From assembly GCF_963666015.1 (NCBI RefSeq), contig NZ_OY762555.1, positions 2,604,001 through 2,668,000 of the forward strand: DNA of 64,000 nucleotides, read 5' to 3'. The notes under the pieces are model-generated. The model saw only the letters and a program-made list of their open reading frames with translations, did no database searches and was not told the DNA's origin. Positions 8,865 through 19,601 of the stretch are shown one piece after another (the first letter of the stretch is position 1; every line of letters begins with the position of its first letter). The stretch comes from an uncultured Sphaerochaeta sp. (GTDB lineage: Bacteria; Spirochaetota; Spirochaetia; Sphaerochaetales; Sphaerochaetaceae). A program made the translations under genes and the position numbers.

Positions 8865-9755
8865 ATGCAAAGACGCTCATATAAGAACTACACATATATA
8901 GGATATCTCTACATCCTGCCATGGATCATTGGGTTCCTGCTTCTCCAGCTCATTCCATTGATCAACTCCTTCTGGTACTCATTCACACAGTTCCAGTTGC
9001 TTGGAGACCCAGAATTTCTCGGACTTGCCAACTACAAGAAAATCTTCACCTCTGATGCGACCTTCCTGCAATCCTTGAAGGTGACGTTTTACTATGTCTT
9101 GATTGCTGTTCCCCTCAAGATTGGGTTTGCCCTCTTGATCGCAATCATCTTGAATCAGAAAATCAAGGGTATCAACTTGTTTCGTACCCTGTATTATATT
9201 CCCTCCATCCTAGGAGGAAGTGTGGCCATCAGTGTACTTTGGAAGTACCTGTTCATGAACCAGGGAGTCGTGAACAACCTCATTGGTGTACTGGGAATTC
9301 CTGCCATCGATTGGCTTGGGAGTCCTGACCTTTCCTTAGGGACCATCAGCTTGGTCACAGTCTGGCAGTTCGGCTCTTCCATGCTGCTCTTCCTGGCTGG
9401 ACTGAAGCAGATTCCTTTCAGCCTCTATGAGGCTGCAAAAATTGACGGGGCAGGAAGGCCACGTATTTTCTTCCAGATCACCTTGCCCTCTCTTTCACCC
9501 ATCATATTGTTCAACCTTATCATGCAGATGATCAATGCATTCCAGGACTTTACCGGTGCCTTTGTCATCACACAGGGTGGACCATTGAAGTCTACCTACC
9601 TCTATGGTCTGATGCTCTACGATCAGGGATTCAAGTTCTTCAAGATGGGCTATGCATCCGCACTCTCCTGGATATTGTTCGCTATCATCCTATTCTTTAC
9701 CAGTTTGACGTTCCGTAGTTCCGAGAGCTGGGTACACTACGGAGATTCGATATGA
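8865..9755 (+). CDS. ABC sugar transporter permease, MalF/UgpA type
   Basis: A 296-residue inner-membrane permease with about six membrane segments, the first at residues 10-35 (YTYIGYLYILPWIIGFLLLQ). The EAA loop that contacts the ATPase is visible as YEAAKIDGAGRPRIFFQITLPSL near residues 189-212. It overlaps the next permease gene by 4 bases (ATGA). Together the two permeases form the channel for the binding protein encoded at 7533-8807. Confidence 0.93.
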   Translation: MQRRSYKNYTYIGYLYILPWIIGFLLLQLIPLINSFWYSFTQFQLLGDPEFLGLANYKKIFTSDATFLQSLKVTFYYVLIAVPLKIGFALLIAIILNQKIKGINLFRTLYYIPSILGGSVAISVLWKYLFMNQGVVNNLIGVLGIPAIDWLGSPDLSLGTISLVTVWQFGSSMLLFLAGLKQIPFSLYEAAKIDGAGRPRIFFQITLPSLSPIILFNLIMQMINAFQDFTGAFVITQGGPLKSTYLYGLMLYDQGFKFFKMGYASALSWILFAIILFFTSLTFRSSESWVHYGDSI

Positions 9756-10597
9756 TCAAGAAAACAACACCTACCGCAAAAATTATCTCCTATATCTTCT
9801 TGATCGTCCTTGCCTATATCATGATTTACCCGTTGCTCTGGATGATCGGGGCAGCGTTCAAGACCAATGAAGAGATGTTTGGAACCATTGGATTGCTCCC
9901 CAAGAACCCAGTCTTCGGTGCCTTTGCAGCCGGATGGACGGGAACGGGCCAGTATGGGTTTTCGACTTTCCTGTCCAATACCTTCCTGATGGTGGTTCCA
10001 ACGGTTATATTCACCGTTATCAGCGCAACGTTGGTTGGTTATGGGTTTGCCAGGTTCAACTTTCCACTTAAGAAGCTTTTGTTCTTCATCATGATTGCAA
10101 CCCTAATGCTCCCTGCAACGGTCATCATCATCCCTAGGTATATCTTCTTCAAGAAGCTTGGCTGGCTTGATACGTACCTGCCGTTCATCGTTCCAGCGAT
10201 GCTTGGAAGCTTTCCCTTCTTCAATTTCATGATGGTGCAGTTCTTCAGGGGCTTGCCTATAGAGATTGATGAGTCAGGTAAGCTGGATGGATGCAACAGT
10301 TTTGTCATTCTCAAGGATCTGTTGTTGCCGCTGTGCAAGTCAGCTATTTTCTCAGTTATCGTCTTCCAGTTTGTCTGGACGTGGAATGACTTCTTCAATG
10401 TCTTGATCTATATCAGTAGTGTCGCCAAGTATCCTGTGGCGTTGGGCCTAAGGATGACCATGGACATCTCAACTGAGTTTGATTGGAACCAGATCATGGC
10501 CATGAGCCTGATCTCCATACTTCCTCCTGTGATTCTCTTCTTCGCCGCACAAAAATACTTCGTTGAGGGGATTGCTACCACTGGAATGAAGACCTGA
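9752..10597 (+). CDS. ABC sugar transporter permease, MalG/UgpE type
   Basis: A 281-residue permease with six predicted membrane segments. Its EAA loop reads IDESGKLDGCNSFVILKDLLLPL, near residues 171-193, where the usual EAA is replaced by DES. It ends with the GIATTGMKT tail usual for MalG-type subunits. The start overlaps the stop of the MalF-type gene, and the stop directly abuts the converging histidine kinase gene with no spacer. Confidence 0.93.
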   Translation: MIKKTTPTAKIISYIFLIVLAYIMIYPLLWMIGAAFKTNEEMFGTIGLLPKNPVFGAFAAGWTGTGQYGFSTFLSNTFLMVVPTVIFTVISATLVGYGFARFNFPLKKLLFFIMIATLMLPATVIIIPRYIFFKKLGWLDTYLPFIVPAMLGSFPFFNFMMVQFFRGLPIEIDESGKLDGCNSFVILKDLLLPLCKSAIFSVIVFQFVWTWNDFFNVLIYISSVAKYPVALGLRMTMDISTEFDWNQIMAMSLISILPPVILFFAAQKYFVEGIATTGMKT

Positions 10598-12271
10598 TCA
10601 TCCCTCTCTTCTGAGCGGGAGATACAGGGAAACCGTAACCCCGGCATCCTCCTTACTTGCAATGACAATCGGGGACTTCCCTTGGGTGAAGAGCATCAGA
10701 CGCTTATTGATGTTCAACAGCCCAAGGGAACTTTTTTTCTTCAGTACATCTGCCTTGCTCTGGTTGATGGCATCAACCTCCTCCTGGCTCATGCTCTTCC
10801 CGTCGTTGGCAACTATAATCTGCATCCTGTCTTCCACCTGTGTTGCACTGATGGTGACGTGAAGGGGCTCTCCTTCCCGGAATCCATGGTTGAATGCATT
10901 CTCCAGAATAGGCTGCAGAAGCATTGCCGGAACGCGTACATCAAGGAGTGAAGGGTCGATATCCTCCTCACAGGTGAAAGCCTGCTTGAAACGGATATGT
11001 TGCAGCTGAATATAGTATTCAGTCTGTTCGAGTTCCTTGGAGAGGGGAACGCCGGAGAAGTCATCTACCTGTAGTGAGTATTTGAGCAGTTTCGAAAGAA
11101 GCTGGATCATGGTGGAGACATCGTTCTCCCCGGAAGCAAGTTTGACTGCCTTCCAGTTGATGGTATCCAAGGTGTTGAAGAGAAAGTGGGGATTGATCTG
11201 CATCTGCAGGGCACGGTACTCCATTGCTTCTGTCTGCCACCTGAGGTAGTCCTGTTCGAGAAAGGTTTTGATAACATGGTGGTTCAGGTAATCAAAGATG
11301 TTGCGATACTTTTCTGGATTTTCTTCGGTGAAGTCGGCATCTCCGACCTGACTGAGCTGTTGCATGATATTGGCAAGGAACTTTCTCTCTTGCCGATTGG
11401 TTCGGTGGGTAAGAAAAAGTCCCAGCAGAAGTGCTATGACCGTGAGGGTAATGGTGTAGTAGAGCAGGGTGGTGGAGAGCTGGTAAAGCATTGGTTCATA
11501 GATGCCAAGCGTGTATTCCCAACCATACTTTCCAGAGAATGCCTGGAAGTAGTACATGTCCTCTTCTGCATATTCCCTATGATTGCTTGGATTGGAAAAA
11601 AGCAACTGCCCGTCTCGGTTGTGCACCGTGAGTATCTCTCCCTCCTGGAACTGGTAGGCCCCTGAAAGAGACCTTTCCTTGATGTCCAGGACGATGACGC
11701 CTGTGCGCTCATTGACCGGATTTGTGATCGGTCTCAGGATGCGTATGATATGGTGTTCTATCGGGGTTCCTTCCTTGAGGGTAACCCGCTCTGAATAGCT
11801 CTGGTTTTCTGGAGGAAGTTCCTTGTAGGTCTGATACCAGGAGGAATCCTCCATATAGCCAATGGCGGTAAAAGCAAGGTCACTTGAGAGGACCAGTTGC
11901 TGTGGGTTGTCCAGGTAGACATAGATGTCATGGATGTAGGGCCGTGCATTGGCAGGGGCTGCAAGGAAGGAGCGGATGAGGCGGAATTCCCGATAGTTGT
12001 CCAAGTTGACCTCCTCTCCTCCGCTGAGAACACGTTGAAGGCGGTTCATCATCTCGGGATTGGTACTGAACATCAATGAGAGGCTATCCATCTCATCAAG
12101 AATCACATCATAATAAGCCTGTACCTCAGAAAGCTTCTGGTTCGCCTGCCTGATAGAGTTGCTCCTGATAAAGTTCTGGGTCAGCAAGGTTGCCCCTCCA
12201 CCCAATAGGAGCGCTACAATGACCAAGGGGAGGCTGTGACGGAAGAAGATACGGATGATACGTTTGTTCAT
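10598..12271 (-). CDS. Sensor histidine kinase, YesM type
   Basis: A 557-residue two-component kinase with membrane segments at about residues 13-30 and 272-290 flanking an extracytoplasmic sensor. A short linker follows, then the His_kinase domain with its phospho-acceptor histidine in INPHFLFNTLDTINWK, then an ATPase domain with PAMLLQPILENAFNHGF (N box) and SLGLLNINKRL (G box). YesM kinases normally control sugar ABC importers. The start overlaps the stop of the response regulator gene by 4 bases, so the pair is co-translated. It converges on the ABC permease it probably controls. Confidence 0.9.
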   Translation of the reverse strand: MNKRIIRIFFRHSLPLVIVALLLGGGATLLTQNFIRSNSIRQANQKLSEVQAYYDVILDEMDSLSLMFSTNPEMMNRLQRVLSGGEEVNLDNYREFRLIRSFLAAPANARPYIHDIYVYLDNPQQLVLSSDLAFTAIGYMEDSSWYQTYKELPPENQSYSERVTLKEGTPIEHHIIRILRPITNPVNERTGVIVLDIKERSLSGAYQFQEGEILTVHNRDGQLLFSNPSNHREYAEEDMYYFQAFSGKYGWEYTLGIYEPMLYQLSTTLLYYTITLTVIALLLGLFLTHRTNRQERKFLANIMQQLSQVGDADFTEENPEKYRNIFDYLNHHVIKTFLEQDYLRWQTEAMEYRALQMQINPHFLFNTLDTINWKAVKLASGENDVSTMIQLLSKLLKYSLQVDDFSGVPLSKELEQTEYYIQLQHIRFKQAFTCEEDIDPSLLDVRVPAMLLQPILENAFNHGFREGEPLHVTISATQVEDRMQIIVANDGKSMSQEEVDAINQSKADVLKKKSSLGLLNINKRLMLFTQGKSPIVIASKEDAGVTVSLYLPLRREG

Positions 12272-13005
12272 AAGCTCTGTTCCTTCTTCAGCTGTTGGGG
12301 ACTGGTGCCCCAGTACTTGCGGAAGGTCCTGCAGAAGTTCTGGGTATCCTGATACCCTAGGGCTTCCGCTATTTCCTTGTTCTTATAGCCCACTTTGCTG
12401 GTGAGCATCTGTTTTGCTACTTCCATCTTATGGGTCAAGAGATACTCCTGGAAATTCTGGGTAGTCTCTTCCTTGAACAGCCTGCTCAGATAACTCGTGG
12501 TCACACCAAGTTCCGATGCAATATTCTGTAGGGTGCAGTTGCTAAGTTTTTTCTCAATGATTGCCAGTGTTTTTGTGACCAAGGGGTTGGACGGAACAAA
12601 CGAGGAGGAGGGAGCCATAGCCGGTGTAGAGCCGTCCAAAACGTGTCTGATTTTCTCGAATGTCTGTTTGATCTCCTCGAATGAGGATGGTTTTACCAGA
12701 TACTCCAGGACCCCGTACCCGATAGCCTCTTTCGCATAGCCAAAGTCATCGTATGCACTCATGATGCAGAACTGGGGTGGGGAAGGGAACTGCTTCAGTT
12801 CCTTGATCAACTGGAGCCCACTCATGAAGGGCATCCGTATATCGGTAAGGAGCACGTCTGGGTGATGGTCCTTGCAGAAGGCAAGGGCGCTTCTTGCATC
12901 AGTGAAGGATCCAGAGACTGAGAATCCTATCGATTCCCAGGGGAAATAGTGGGTAAGTCCTTCCAGAAGTTCTGTTTCGTCGTCTACGATTACCAAGGTA
13001 TACAT
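12268..13005 (-). CDS. Response regulator with AraC-type DNA-binding domain, YesN type
   Basis: A 245-residue regulator. The receiver domain (residues 1-120) shows the acidic pair VDDETE, the phospho-acceptor aspartate in LLTDIRMPFMSG and the conserved lysine in YLVKPSS. The AraC helix-turn-helix occupies the last 100 residues (NIASELGVTTSYLSRLFKEE, then KNKEIAEALGYQDTQNFCRTF). It is about half the length of many YesN proteins because the middle linker domain is missing. It precedes the kinase in a two-gene operon. Its likely targets are the direct TGTCAA repeats at 7433-7461 and 13037-13062. Confidence 0.9.
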   Translation of the reverse strand: MYTLVIVDDETELLEGLTHYFPWESIGFSVSGSFTDARSALAFCKDHHPDVLLTDIRMPFMSGLQLIKELKQFPSPPQFCIMSAYDDFGYAKEAIGYGVLEYLVKPSSFEEIKQTFEKIRHVLDGSTPAMAPSSSFVPSNPLVTKTLAIIEKKLSNCTLQNIASELGVTTSYLSRLFKEETTQNFQEYLLTHKMEVAKQMLTSKVGYKNKEIAEALGYQDTQNFCRTFRKYWGTSPQQLKKEQSL

Positions 13006-13013
13006 GATTTAAG

Positions 13014-13042
13014 GTAGTACACCATTTGGGGAGAAATGTCAA
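13014..13042 (-). promoter_or_regulatory. Candidate promoter for the YesN/YesM operon
   Basis: Read on the minus strand, TTGACA (13037-13042) and TACTAC (13014-13019) are 17 bases apart, just before the response regulator start. The -35 box coincides with one TGTCAA repeat, which would allow the regulator to act on its own promoter. Confidence 0.4.
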
Positions 13043-13062
13043 AAAAAGATACCCAATGTCAA
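13037..13062 (+). promoter_or_regulatory. Direct repeat TGTCAA, candidate YesN site upstream of GH4
   Basis: TGTCAA at 13037 and 13057, 20 bases apart, with AAAAnnnnATAC in between as at 7433-7461. A weak promoter follows (TACATG at 13065-13070, 17 bases, TATGAT at 13088-13093). The repeats abut the poor -35 box, the usual geometry for an activator that contacts RNA polymerase. Confidence 0.5.
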
Positions 13063-13126
13063 GGTACATGGGCTGTTTATCTGCTACTATGATAGGGAGA
13101 ATAGGAGTACTGAGAGGAGGAATCGA

Positions 13127-15039
<1,913 letters not shown>

Positions 15040-15047
15040 CGTAAACG

Positions 15048-15125
15048 ATACTTCTTTACATACTCATATAGAGAAGTATTAGGATATATGAGATGCTTGA
15101 CAGGTAAAAGATACTTATATATCAT
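15048..15125 (+). promoter_or_regulatory. Weak hairpin followed by candidate promoter of the symporter gene
   Basis: ATACTTCT (15048-15055) and AGAAGTAT (15072-15079) form an 8-bp stem after the isomerase gene, without a good T run. A strong-looking promoter follows: TTGACA at 15097-15102, a 17-base spacer, and TATCAT at 15120-15125, 45 bases before the symporter ATG. Confidence 0.5.
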
Positions 15126-15169
15126 ACTAAAACTATAGAATTAATAGTTGATTAGAAAAGGGGGCTCTT

Positions 15170-16522
15170 ATGGGACTGGTTCTTTGGTTGGCAATATTCG
15201 TGGTACTGCTTGCAGCATTGGTAACGCTGAAGAGGGTATGGCATCTCTCATTCTCTGTTCGGGTATCTGTATCCTTGTTGCTTGGAGCTCTCTTTGGGCT
15301 TTCCCTGTTTTTCTTTGGCGAGGAGTCGGTCTCTTCCCAGGTTCGCCGGTGGGTCGCTCTTGTCGGTAATGGGTATGTTGACCTGCTTCGCATGCTCATC
15401 ATTCCCTTGGTCCCGACGAGCATCATCGCTGGATTGTTGAGACTCGGTAATACCCATGAACTCAGAAGAATGGGGGTGAGGACTATCTCCCTTTTCTTAT
15501 TCACCGCTACACTTGCTGGTATCATCGGCCTTTTGGTGGGTAGCCTGTTTGCAGTCGGGCAGGGGATGGTGGTAGGAGACCTCGCAGAGCGTACTCCCAA
15601 TACCTTGGGCAATATCTTTGCACAGTTCAGGGCCTTTATTCCGTCCAATCCTGTGCGTGCTGCTGCTGAGATGCAGATGATCCCCCTGGTAGTGTTCTCT
15701 GTTTTTATCGGTGTAGCTGCAATTACCGTAAAGACAAAGAAGAGTGATGCGATCAAGCCGTTTGAGCAGTTGTTGGAGAGTTTTCTCCAGGTCGTGATCG
15801 AGCTGACAAAGATTGTACTTCGCCTGACCCCCTATGGTGTCCTTGCACTCACCACTTATTGGCTTTCGAATACAGGACTGGCAGCGTTGGCTCAGCTTGG
15901 GTTGTTTGTATTGGCAGTGGTAGTTGCCTGCTTGCTGCAAATTGGGCTGGTATATGGCGGTTTGCTTACGTTCTCGGCCAAGATCAACCCCTTCAGGTTC
16001 TTCAAGGCAGCGAGCCCTGCAATGTTGCTTGCTTTCTCCAGCCGTTCAAGCTTGGGTTCCTTGACGATGACCATCAATACCATGACCGATAGGCTGAAGG
16101 TGAATTCAAGGGTTGCTAACTTCGTGGGCCCACTTGGGGCTGTCATGAACATGGACGCCTGCGGAGGAATCTTTCCTGCAATGGTGGCAGTGTTCGCTGC
16201 GAATGCCTTTGGTATTGAACTTGCTTTCTCCCAATATGTGCTGATTGTGGTGGTTTCCATCTTTGCAAGCTTGGGTAGTGCAGCTGTTCCGATGGGAGCA
16301 ACTGCCTTTACCATTATCACCCTCACGACTGTCGGACTTCCGGTTGAGGCAGTTGGACTGGTGGCAGGTGTCGATTTCCTGGTAGATATGTTCAGGACCA
16401 TGACTAATGTAACCGGAGACCTGACGACCTCAGTGGTTGTTGCAAATTCGCTCGGTGAGTTCGACCGCGATGCGTTCAATACCCAGGATCTTAGCAAGGT
16501 TGCAACAGTAACTGCTACATAA
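15170..16522 (+). CDS. Dicarboxylate/amino acid:cation symporter (DAACS family)
   Basis: A 450-residue membrane transporter of the GltP/DctA family. After three N-terminal membrane segments comes the conserved NGYVDLLRMLIIPLVPTSI stretch. The serine-rich re-entrant loop is seen as AFSSRSSLGSLTMTIN near residue 290, the NMD motif as GAVMNMDACGG, and the second hairpin as SLGSAAVPMGATAF. Family members import glutamate, aspartate or C4-dicarboxylates with sodium or protons. It stands alone with its own promoter. Confidence 0.92.
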   Translation: MGLVLWLAIFVVLLAALVTLKRVWHLSFSVRVSVSLLLGALFGLSLFFFGEESVSSQVRRWVALVGNGYVDLLRMLIIPLVPTSIIAGLLRLGNTHELRRMGVRTISLFLFTATLAGIIGLLVGSLFAVGQGMVVGDLAERTPNTLGNIFAQFRAFIPSNPVRAAAEMQMIPLVVFSVFIGVAAITVKTKKSDAIKPFEQLLESFLQVVIELTKIVLRLTPYGVLALTTYWLSNTGLAALAQLGLFVLAVVVACLLQIGLVYGGLLTFSAKINPFRFFKAASPAMLLAFSSRSSLGSLTMTINTMTDRLKVNSRVANFVGPLGAVMNMDACGGIFPAMVAVFAANAFGIELAFSQYVLIVVVSIFASLGSAAVPMGATAFTIITLTTVGLPVEAVGLVAGVDFLVDMFRTMTNVTGDLTTSVVVANSLGEFDRDAFNTQDLSKVATVTAT

Positions 16523-16653
16523 CGTGAGCTAATAATAGCAGAATAGTCGGAATTTGTTTTGTTTTTCACATTGTGTGAGTATTATTGCTCCTGTATACTA
16601 ACTGCAAAATAGTTGAATAGTACATGGCTATGTATGTTGTATGCAGGAGCGTG

Positions 16654-19065
16654 ATGGTGCAGGTTGGTGTGTTGGTTGTTGGTGTTTCTGGGGAAGAAAC
16701 TACAACAATTGAGAAGAGTCTTAACACAGCTGAAATTTGGTTTGTCTCTACTGAGGCAGAAGCTGTTGCCTGTGTACAAGAACACCCCTCAATTCGAGTT
16801 GCTCTCCTTGATTTCGCTTCCTGTGTTTCTCTATTGCAAACACTTGCTCAGTATCCAATCCATAGTATCGTTATCACCAATGACAATACAGTCCAAGAAA
16901 GGAAAGCCCTTGCTCTGGGAGCCTCAGACTGTCTACGGAGGCCTTATTCTCCTGAGTTGTTGAGAATTCGAGTGGATCTGCATGCCACTAGCTTCATGGA
17001 AGAGCAAAATGTCTTATTTGACAGTTTGCTCTGGCAAGCTCCTATAGGTATAGCCATATATAGTGGTCCTGATGCAGCTCACTTGGAAATGGTTAAAGCT
17101 AATACAATCCTTCTCGAAATCATGGGACGTTCCAAGGAAGAACTCATGACCGTTGATTGGAGAGAAATTACCTATCCTGAGGATTTGGAGAAGGAGCTGG
17201 TCAAATACAAGCGATTCTCGCGACATGAGATTCCCGGGTATGAGATTGAGAAACGGTTCATCAAGCCTGATGGGTCTTTGATTTGGGTGAATATGACTGT
17301 TTCAAGGCTATATGCAAACCAACCTGAAGCGGAAGACTATCTTTGTATTGTCAAGGATATTACTGAACAGAAAGAGCTCGATATTTCACTGCGTGAGCGA
17401 GAGCGGATCATCCATTCCTACTTCTCCCAGTTGCCGGGAATGGCCTACCGGTGTTCATTTGATGAACAGTGGACCATGCAGTTTGTCTCATCTGGTTGTT
17501 TGGATCTTACTGGGTATTCGCCTGAGGAGTTGCTGAATAATGCTGCAGTCTCTTTCAATGAACTTATTTTGCCGATGCATCGCAAACGGGTGAAGGAAGA
17601 GTGGAAAAAGCTAGCAACAAAAGATACCCCGTTCATACAGGAATATGAGATTACCACAAAGAAGGGTGAGTTGAAGTGGGTTTATGATACGGGCAGAGGA
17701 ATAATCGATGAAAACGGTGATATCATTGCTATCGAGGGTATGCTTTTCGACATCTCAGACAGAAAACAGGATGAATTAACCCTTGCCTATTACCATAACC
17801 ATGATGAGTGGACCGAGTTGCCAAATAGAAGGTCATTGGTTTACTTATTGGAGAATGAACTAAAACATGCTGGGCATGCTCTCCTTGCGGTCAACCTGAC
17901 TGCATTACATGCACTAAGTGCTGTTCATGGCTTACTCTATAGTAGGAATCTGGTGAAGTGTGTAGCAATGAGACTCCAGGCACTCAGTGATTCAGAGCAT
18001 GTGTTGTTCAGTTCCTATGAGTATCAGTTGGTATTCTTTATCAAAGAGCCTGTTGATTCTACTGCGTTGTTTTCTTTCGGCAGACTGGTGTCCAAGAACG
18101 TTGCTACCTTGCTCCGCGAGGAGCGGGTAGGTTGGGGTATTGGGTTGATAGAGCTTTCTGAAGCTCCTGTAGAGGAGATTCTGACCAACCTTTTGGTTGC
18201 CTCTGAGCAAGCGTTGTCTGATTTTGATGCAGGTCATGAGGTTTGTGTCTTTGATGAGGCTATGCAGCAGGCAATGAGAAGGCGTACGACCATCGAGAGA
18301 GAACTCGCTGATCTGATCAAGCACCCATCCTCTTTCTCCTTCTACCTTCAGTTTCAGCCGATTTGGGATGTGAAGACACAGACAATTTCTGGCTTTGAGG
18401 CTCTCTCTAGGATGAAGAGCCCCATTTTGGGCAGCGTCTCTCCTTCTGAGTTCATAGAAGTTGCAGAGAAGGCCAAGCTTATTGTCCCCCTTGGCAAAAT
18501 CATTATAGACAAGGCATTGAAATTCTTGTCCCTGATCGAGAAAGAGGGGTTTTCAAATGTTGGTGTCTCGATCAATATCTCTGCGATTCAGTTGATGAAT
18601 AAGGCTTTTTTGCCTTCCCTGATGGAGGCTGTTGAACACCATAGAGTAGAAACTGAGAATATTACTTTGGAGGTGACTGAGTCAGTGTTTATTTCCAAGT
18701 TCCAGGAAGTGAATGATTTGTTCTGCCACCTCCAACAGCGTGGGATATCGATTGCAATCGATGATTTTGGCACTGGGTATTCAACGTTATCCCGAGAGCG
18801 CGAGCTGAATGTTAATGTCTTGAAGATTGATAAGACATTCATTGACAAGCTTGAGGTACTGCAAGAGAAGGAAGCTATTACAGCCGAAATCATCTCATTG
18901 GCCCATAAGTTAGGGCATACCGTAATTGCCGAAGGTGTTGAGTTTGAGAACCAATATAGCTACCTGAAGAAGTATCAATGCGATAAAATCCAGGGGTTCC
19001 TTTTCAGTAAACCCCTGGACATTTCTGATGCATTGGTATTACTCAAGCAAACGAATCGTACTTAG
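16654..19065 (+). CDS. REC-like/PAS/PAS/degenerate GGDEF/EAL signalling protein
   Basis: About 803 residues. Domains in order: a receiver-like N-terminus (about 1-110) with LLDFAS and a CLRRPYSPELL end, two PAS/PAC domains (about 125-245 and 255-375), a GGDEF fold (about 380-520) and an EAL domain (about 545-800). The GGDEF signature is gone (SYEYQ in its place), so cyclase activity is unlikely. EAL catalytic motifs remain: FEALSR near residue 583, EVTES, IDDFGTGYS and IDKTFI, so c-di-GMP hydrolysis is plausible. ATG 16654 is favoured by AGGAG 5 bases upstream; in-frame ATG at 16624 lacks a ribosome site. Confidence 0.85.
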   Translation: MVQVGVLVVGVSGEETTTIEKSLNTAEIWFVSTEAEAVACVQEHPSIRVALLDFASCVSLLQTLAQYPIHSIVITNDNTVQERKALALGASDCLRRPYSPELLRIRVDLHATSFMEEQNVLFDSLLWQAPIGIAIYSGPDAAHLEMVKANTILLEIMGRSKEELMTVDWREITYPEDLEKELVKYKRFSRHEIPGYEIEKRFIKPDGSLIWVNMTVSRLYANQPEAEDYLCIVKDITEQKELDISLRERERIIHSYFSQLPGMAYRCSFDEQWTMQFVSSGCLDLTGYSPEELLNNAAVSFNELILPMHRKRVKEEWKKLATKDTPFIQEYEITTKKGELKWVYDTGRGIIDENGDIIAIEGMLFDISDRKQDELTLAYYHNHDEWTELPNRRSLVYLLENELKHAGHALLAVNLTALHALSAVHGLLYSRNLVKCVAMRLQALSDSEHVLFSSYEYQLVFFIKEPVDSTALFSFGRLVSKNVATLLREERVGWGIGLIELSEAPVEEILTNLLVASEQALSDFDAGHEVCVFDEAMQQAMRRRTTIERELADLIKHPSSFSFYLQFQPIWDVKTQTISGFEALSRMKSPILGSVSPSEFIEVAEKAKLIVPLGKIIIDKALKFLSLIEKEGFSNVGVSINISAIQLMNKAFLPSLMEAVEHHRVETENITLEVTESVFISKFQEVNDLFCHLQQRGISIAIDDFGTGYSTLSRERELNVNVLKIDKTFIDKLEVLQEKEAITAEIISLAHKLGHTVIAEGVEFENQYSYLKKYQCDKIQGFLFSKPLDISDALVLLKQTNRT

Positions 19066-19541
19066 TAATCTTCACGTACGCCAAACTCAGCGTCCTCTAC
19101 CCAACGGTGGGGGCGGGTAATGAGCTTTAGCATCTCCTTGAGTACTTCATAGTGACGTTTCTCTTCTGAGAGGATAAGTGAGAGAGCTTTCTTGGCTTCT
19201 TCATCTGTTACCAGTGGAAGTTGTTCCTTGTAGAACTCTATGCTCTTCTTCTCTACAGCCAGAGCTTCTTGATAGGCAGGAATCTGATCAGTTGCAGAAG
19301 GGAAGGAGTCTGGGTCGAATGCCTTGAAGACTTTCTTTGCTGCTTCTATTACCGTGGTATTAACTGCTACTGGTGCACTCTTCTTCTGTAGGGCACGGAA
19401 ATAACTTTCATGTTTCTTTTCGTCATCAGCGAGCATCTTGAAGATGTTTGCAAAACCTTCGTCTGGTGCCTTTTTTGCAAGGTCAGTATAGAACTGAATA
19501 CCTTCCTGTTCCAGTTTAATTGCTACTTCAAATAGGTCCAT
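19062..19541 (-). CDS. Rubrerythrin-like ferritin-fold protein
   Basis: A 159-residue four-helix diiron protein. Two E(x)nExxH units are visible: KLEQEGIQFY with DDEKKHESYF, and AVEKKSIEFY with SEEKRHYEVL, matching the ligands of ferritin-like/YciE-rubrerythrin proteins. There is no C-terminal rubredoxin domain. Such proteins handle iron or peroxide in anaerobes. ATG 19541 is chosen because AGGAGG lies 6 bases upstream. The stop overlaps the end of the converging GGDEF-EAL gene by 4 bases. Confidence 0.82.
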   Translation of the reverse strand: MDLFEVAIKLEQEGIQFYTDLAKKAPDEGFANIFKMLADDEKKHESYFRALQKKSAPVAVNTTVIEAAKKVFKAFDPDSFPSATDQIPAYQEALAVEKKSIEFYKEQLPLVTDEEAKKALSLILSEEKRHYEVLKEMLKLITRPHRWVEDAEFGVREDY

Positions 19542-19601
19542 GGATGTCCTCCTAATGTCCATAGTATAGGTAGGATATGGTGGGAAAGCAAGTGCGATCA
19601 T

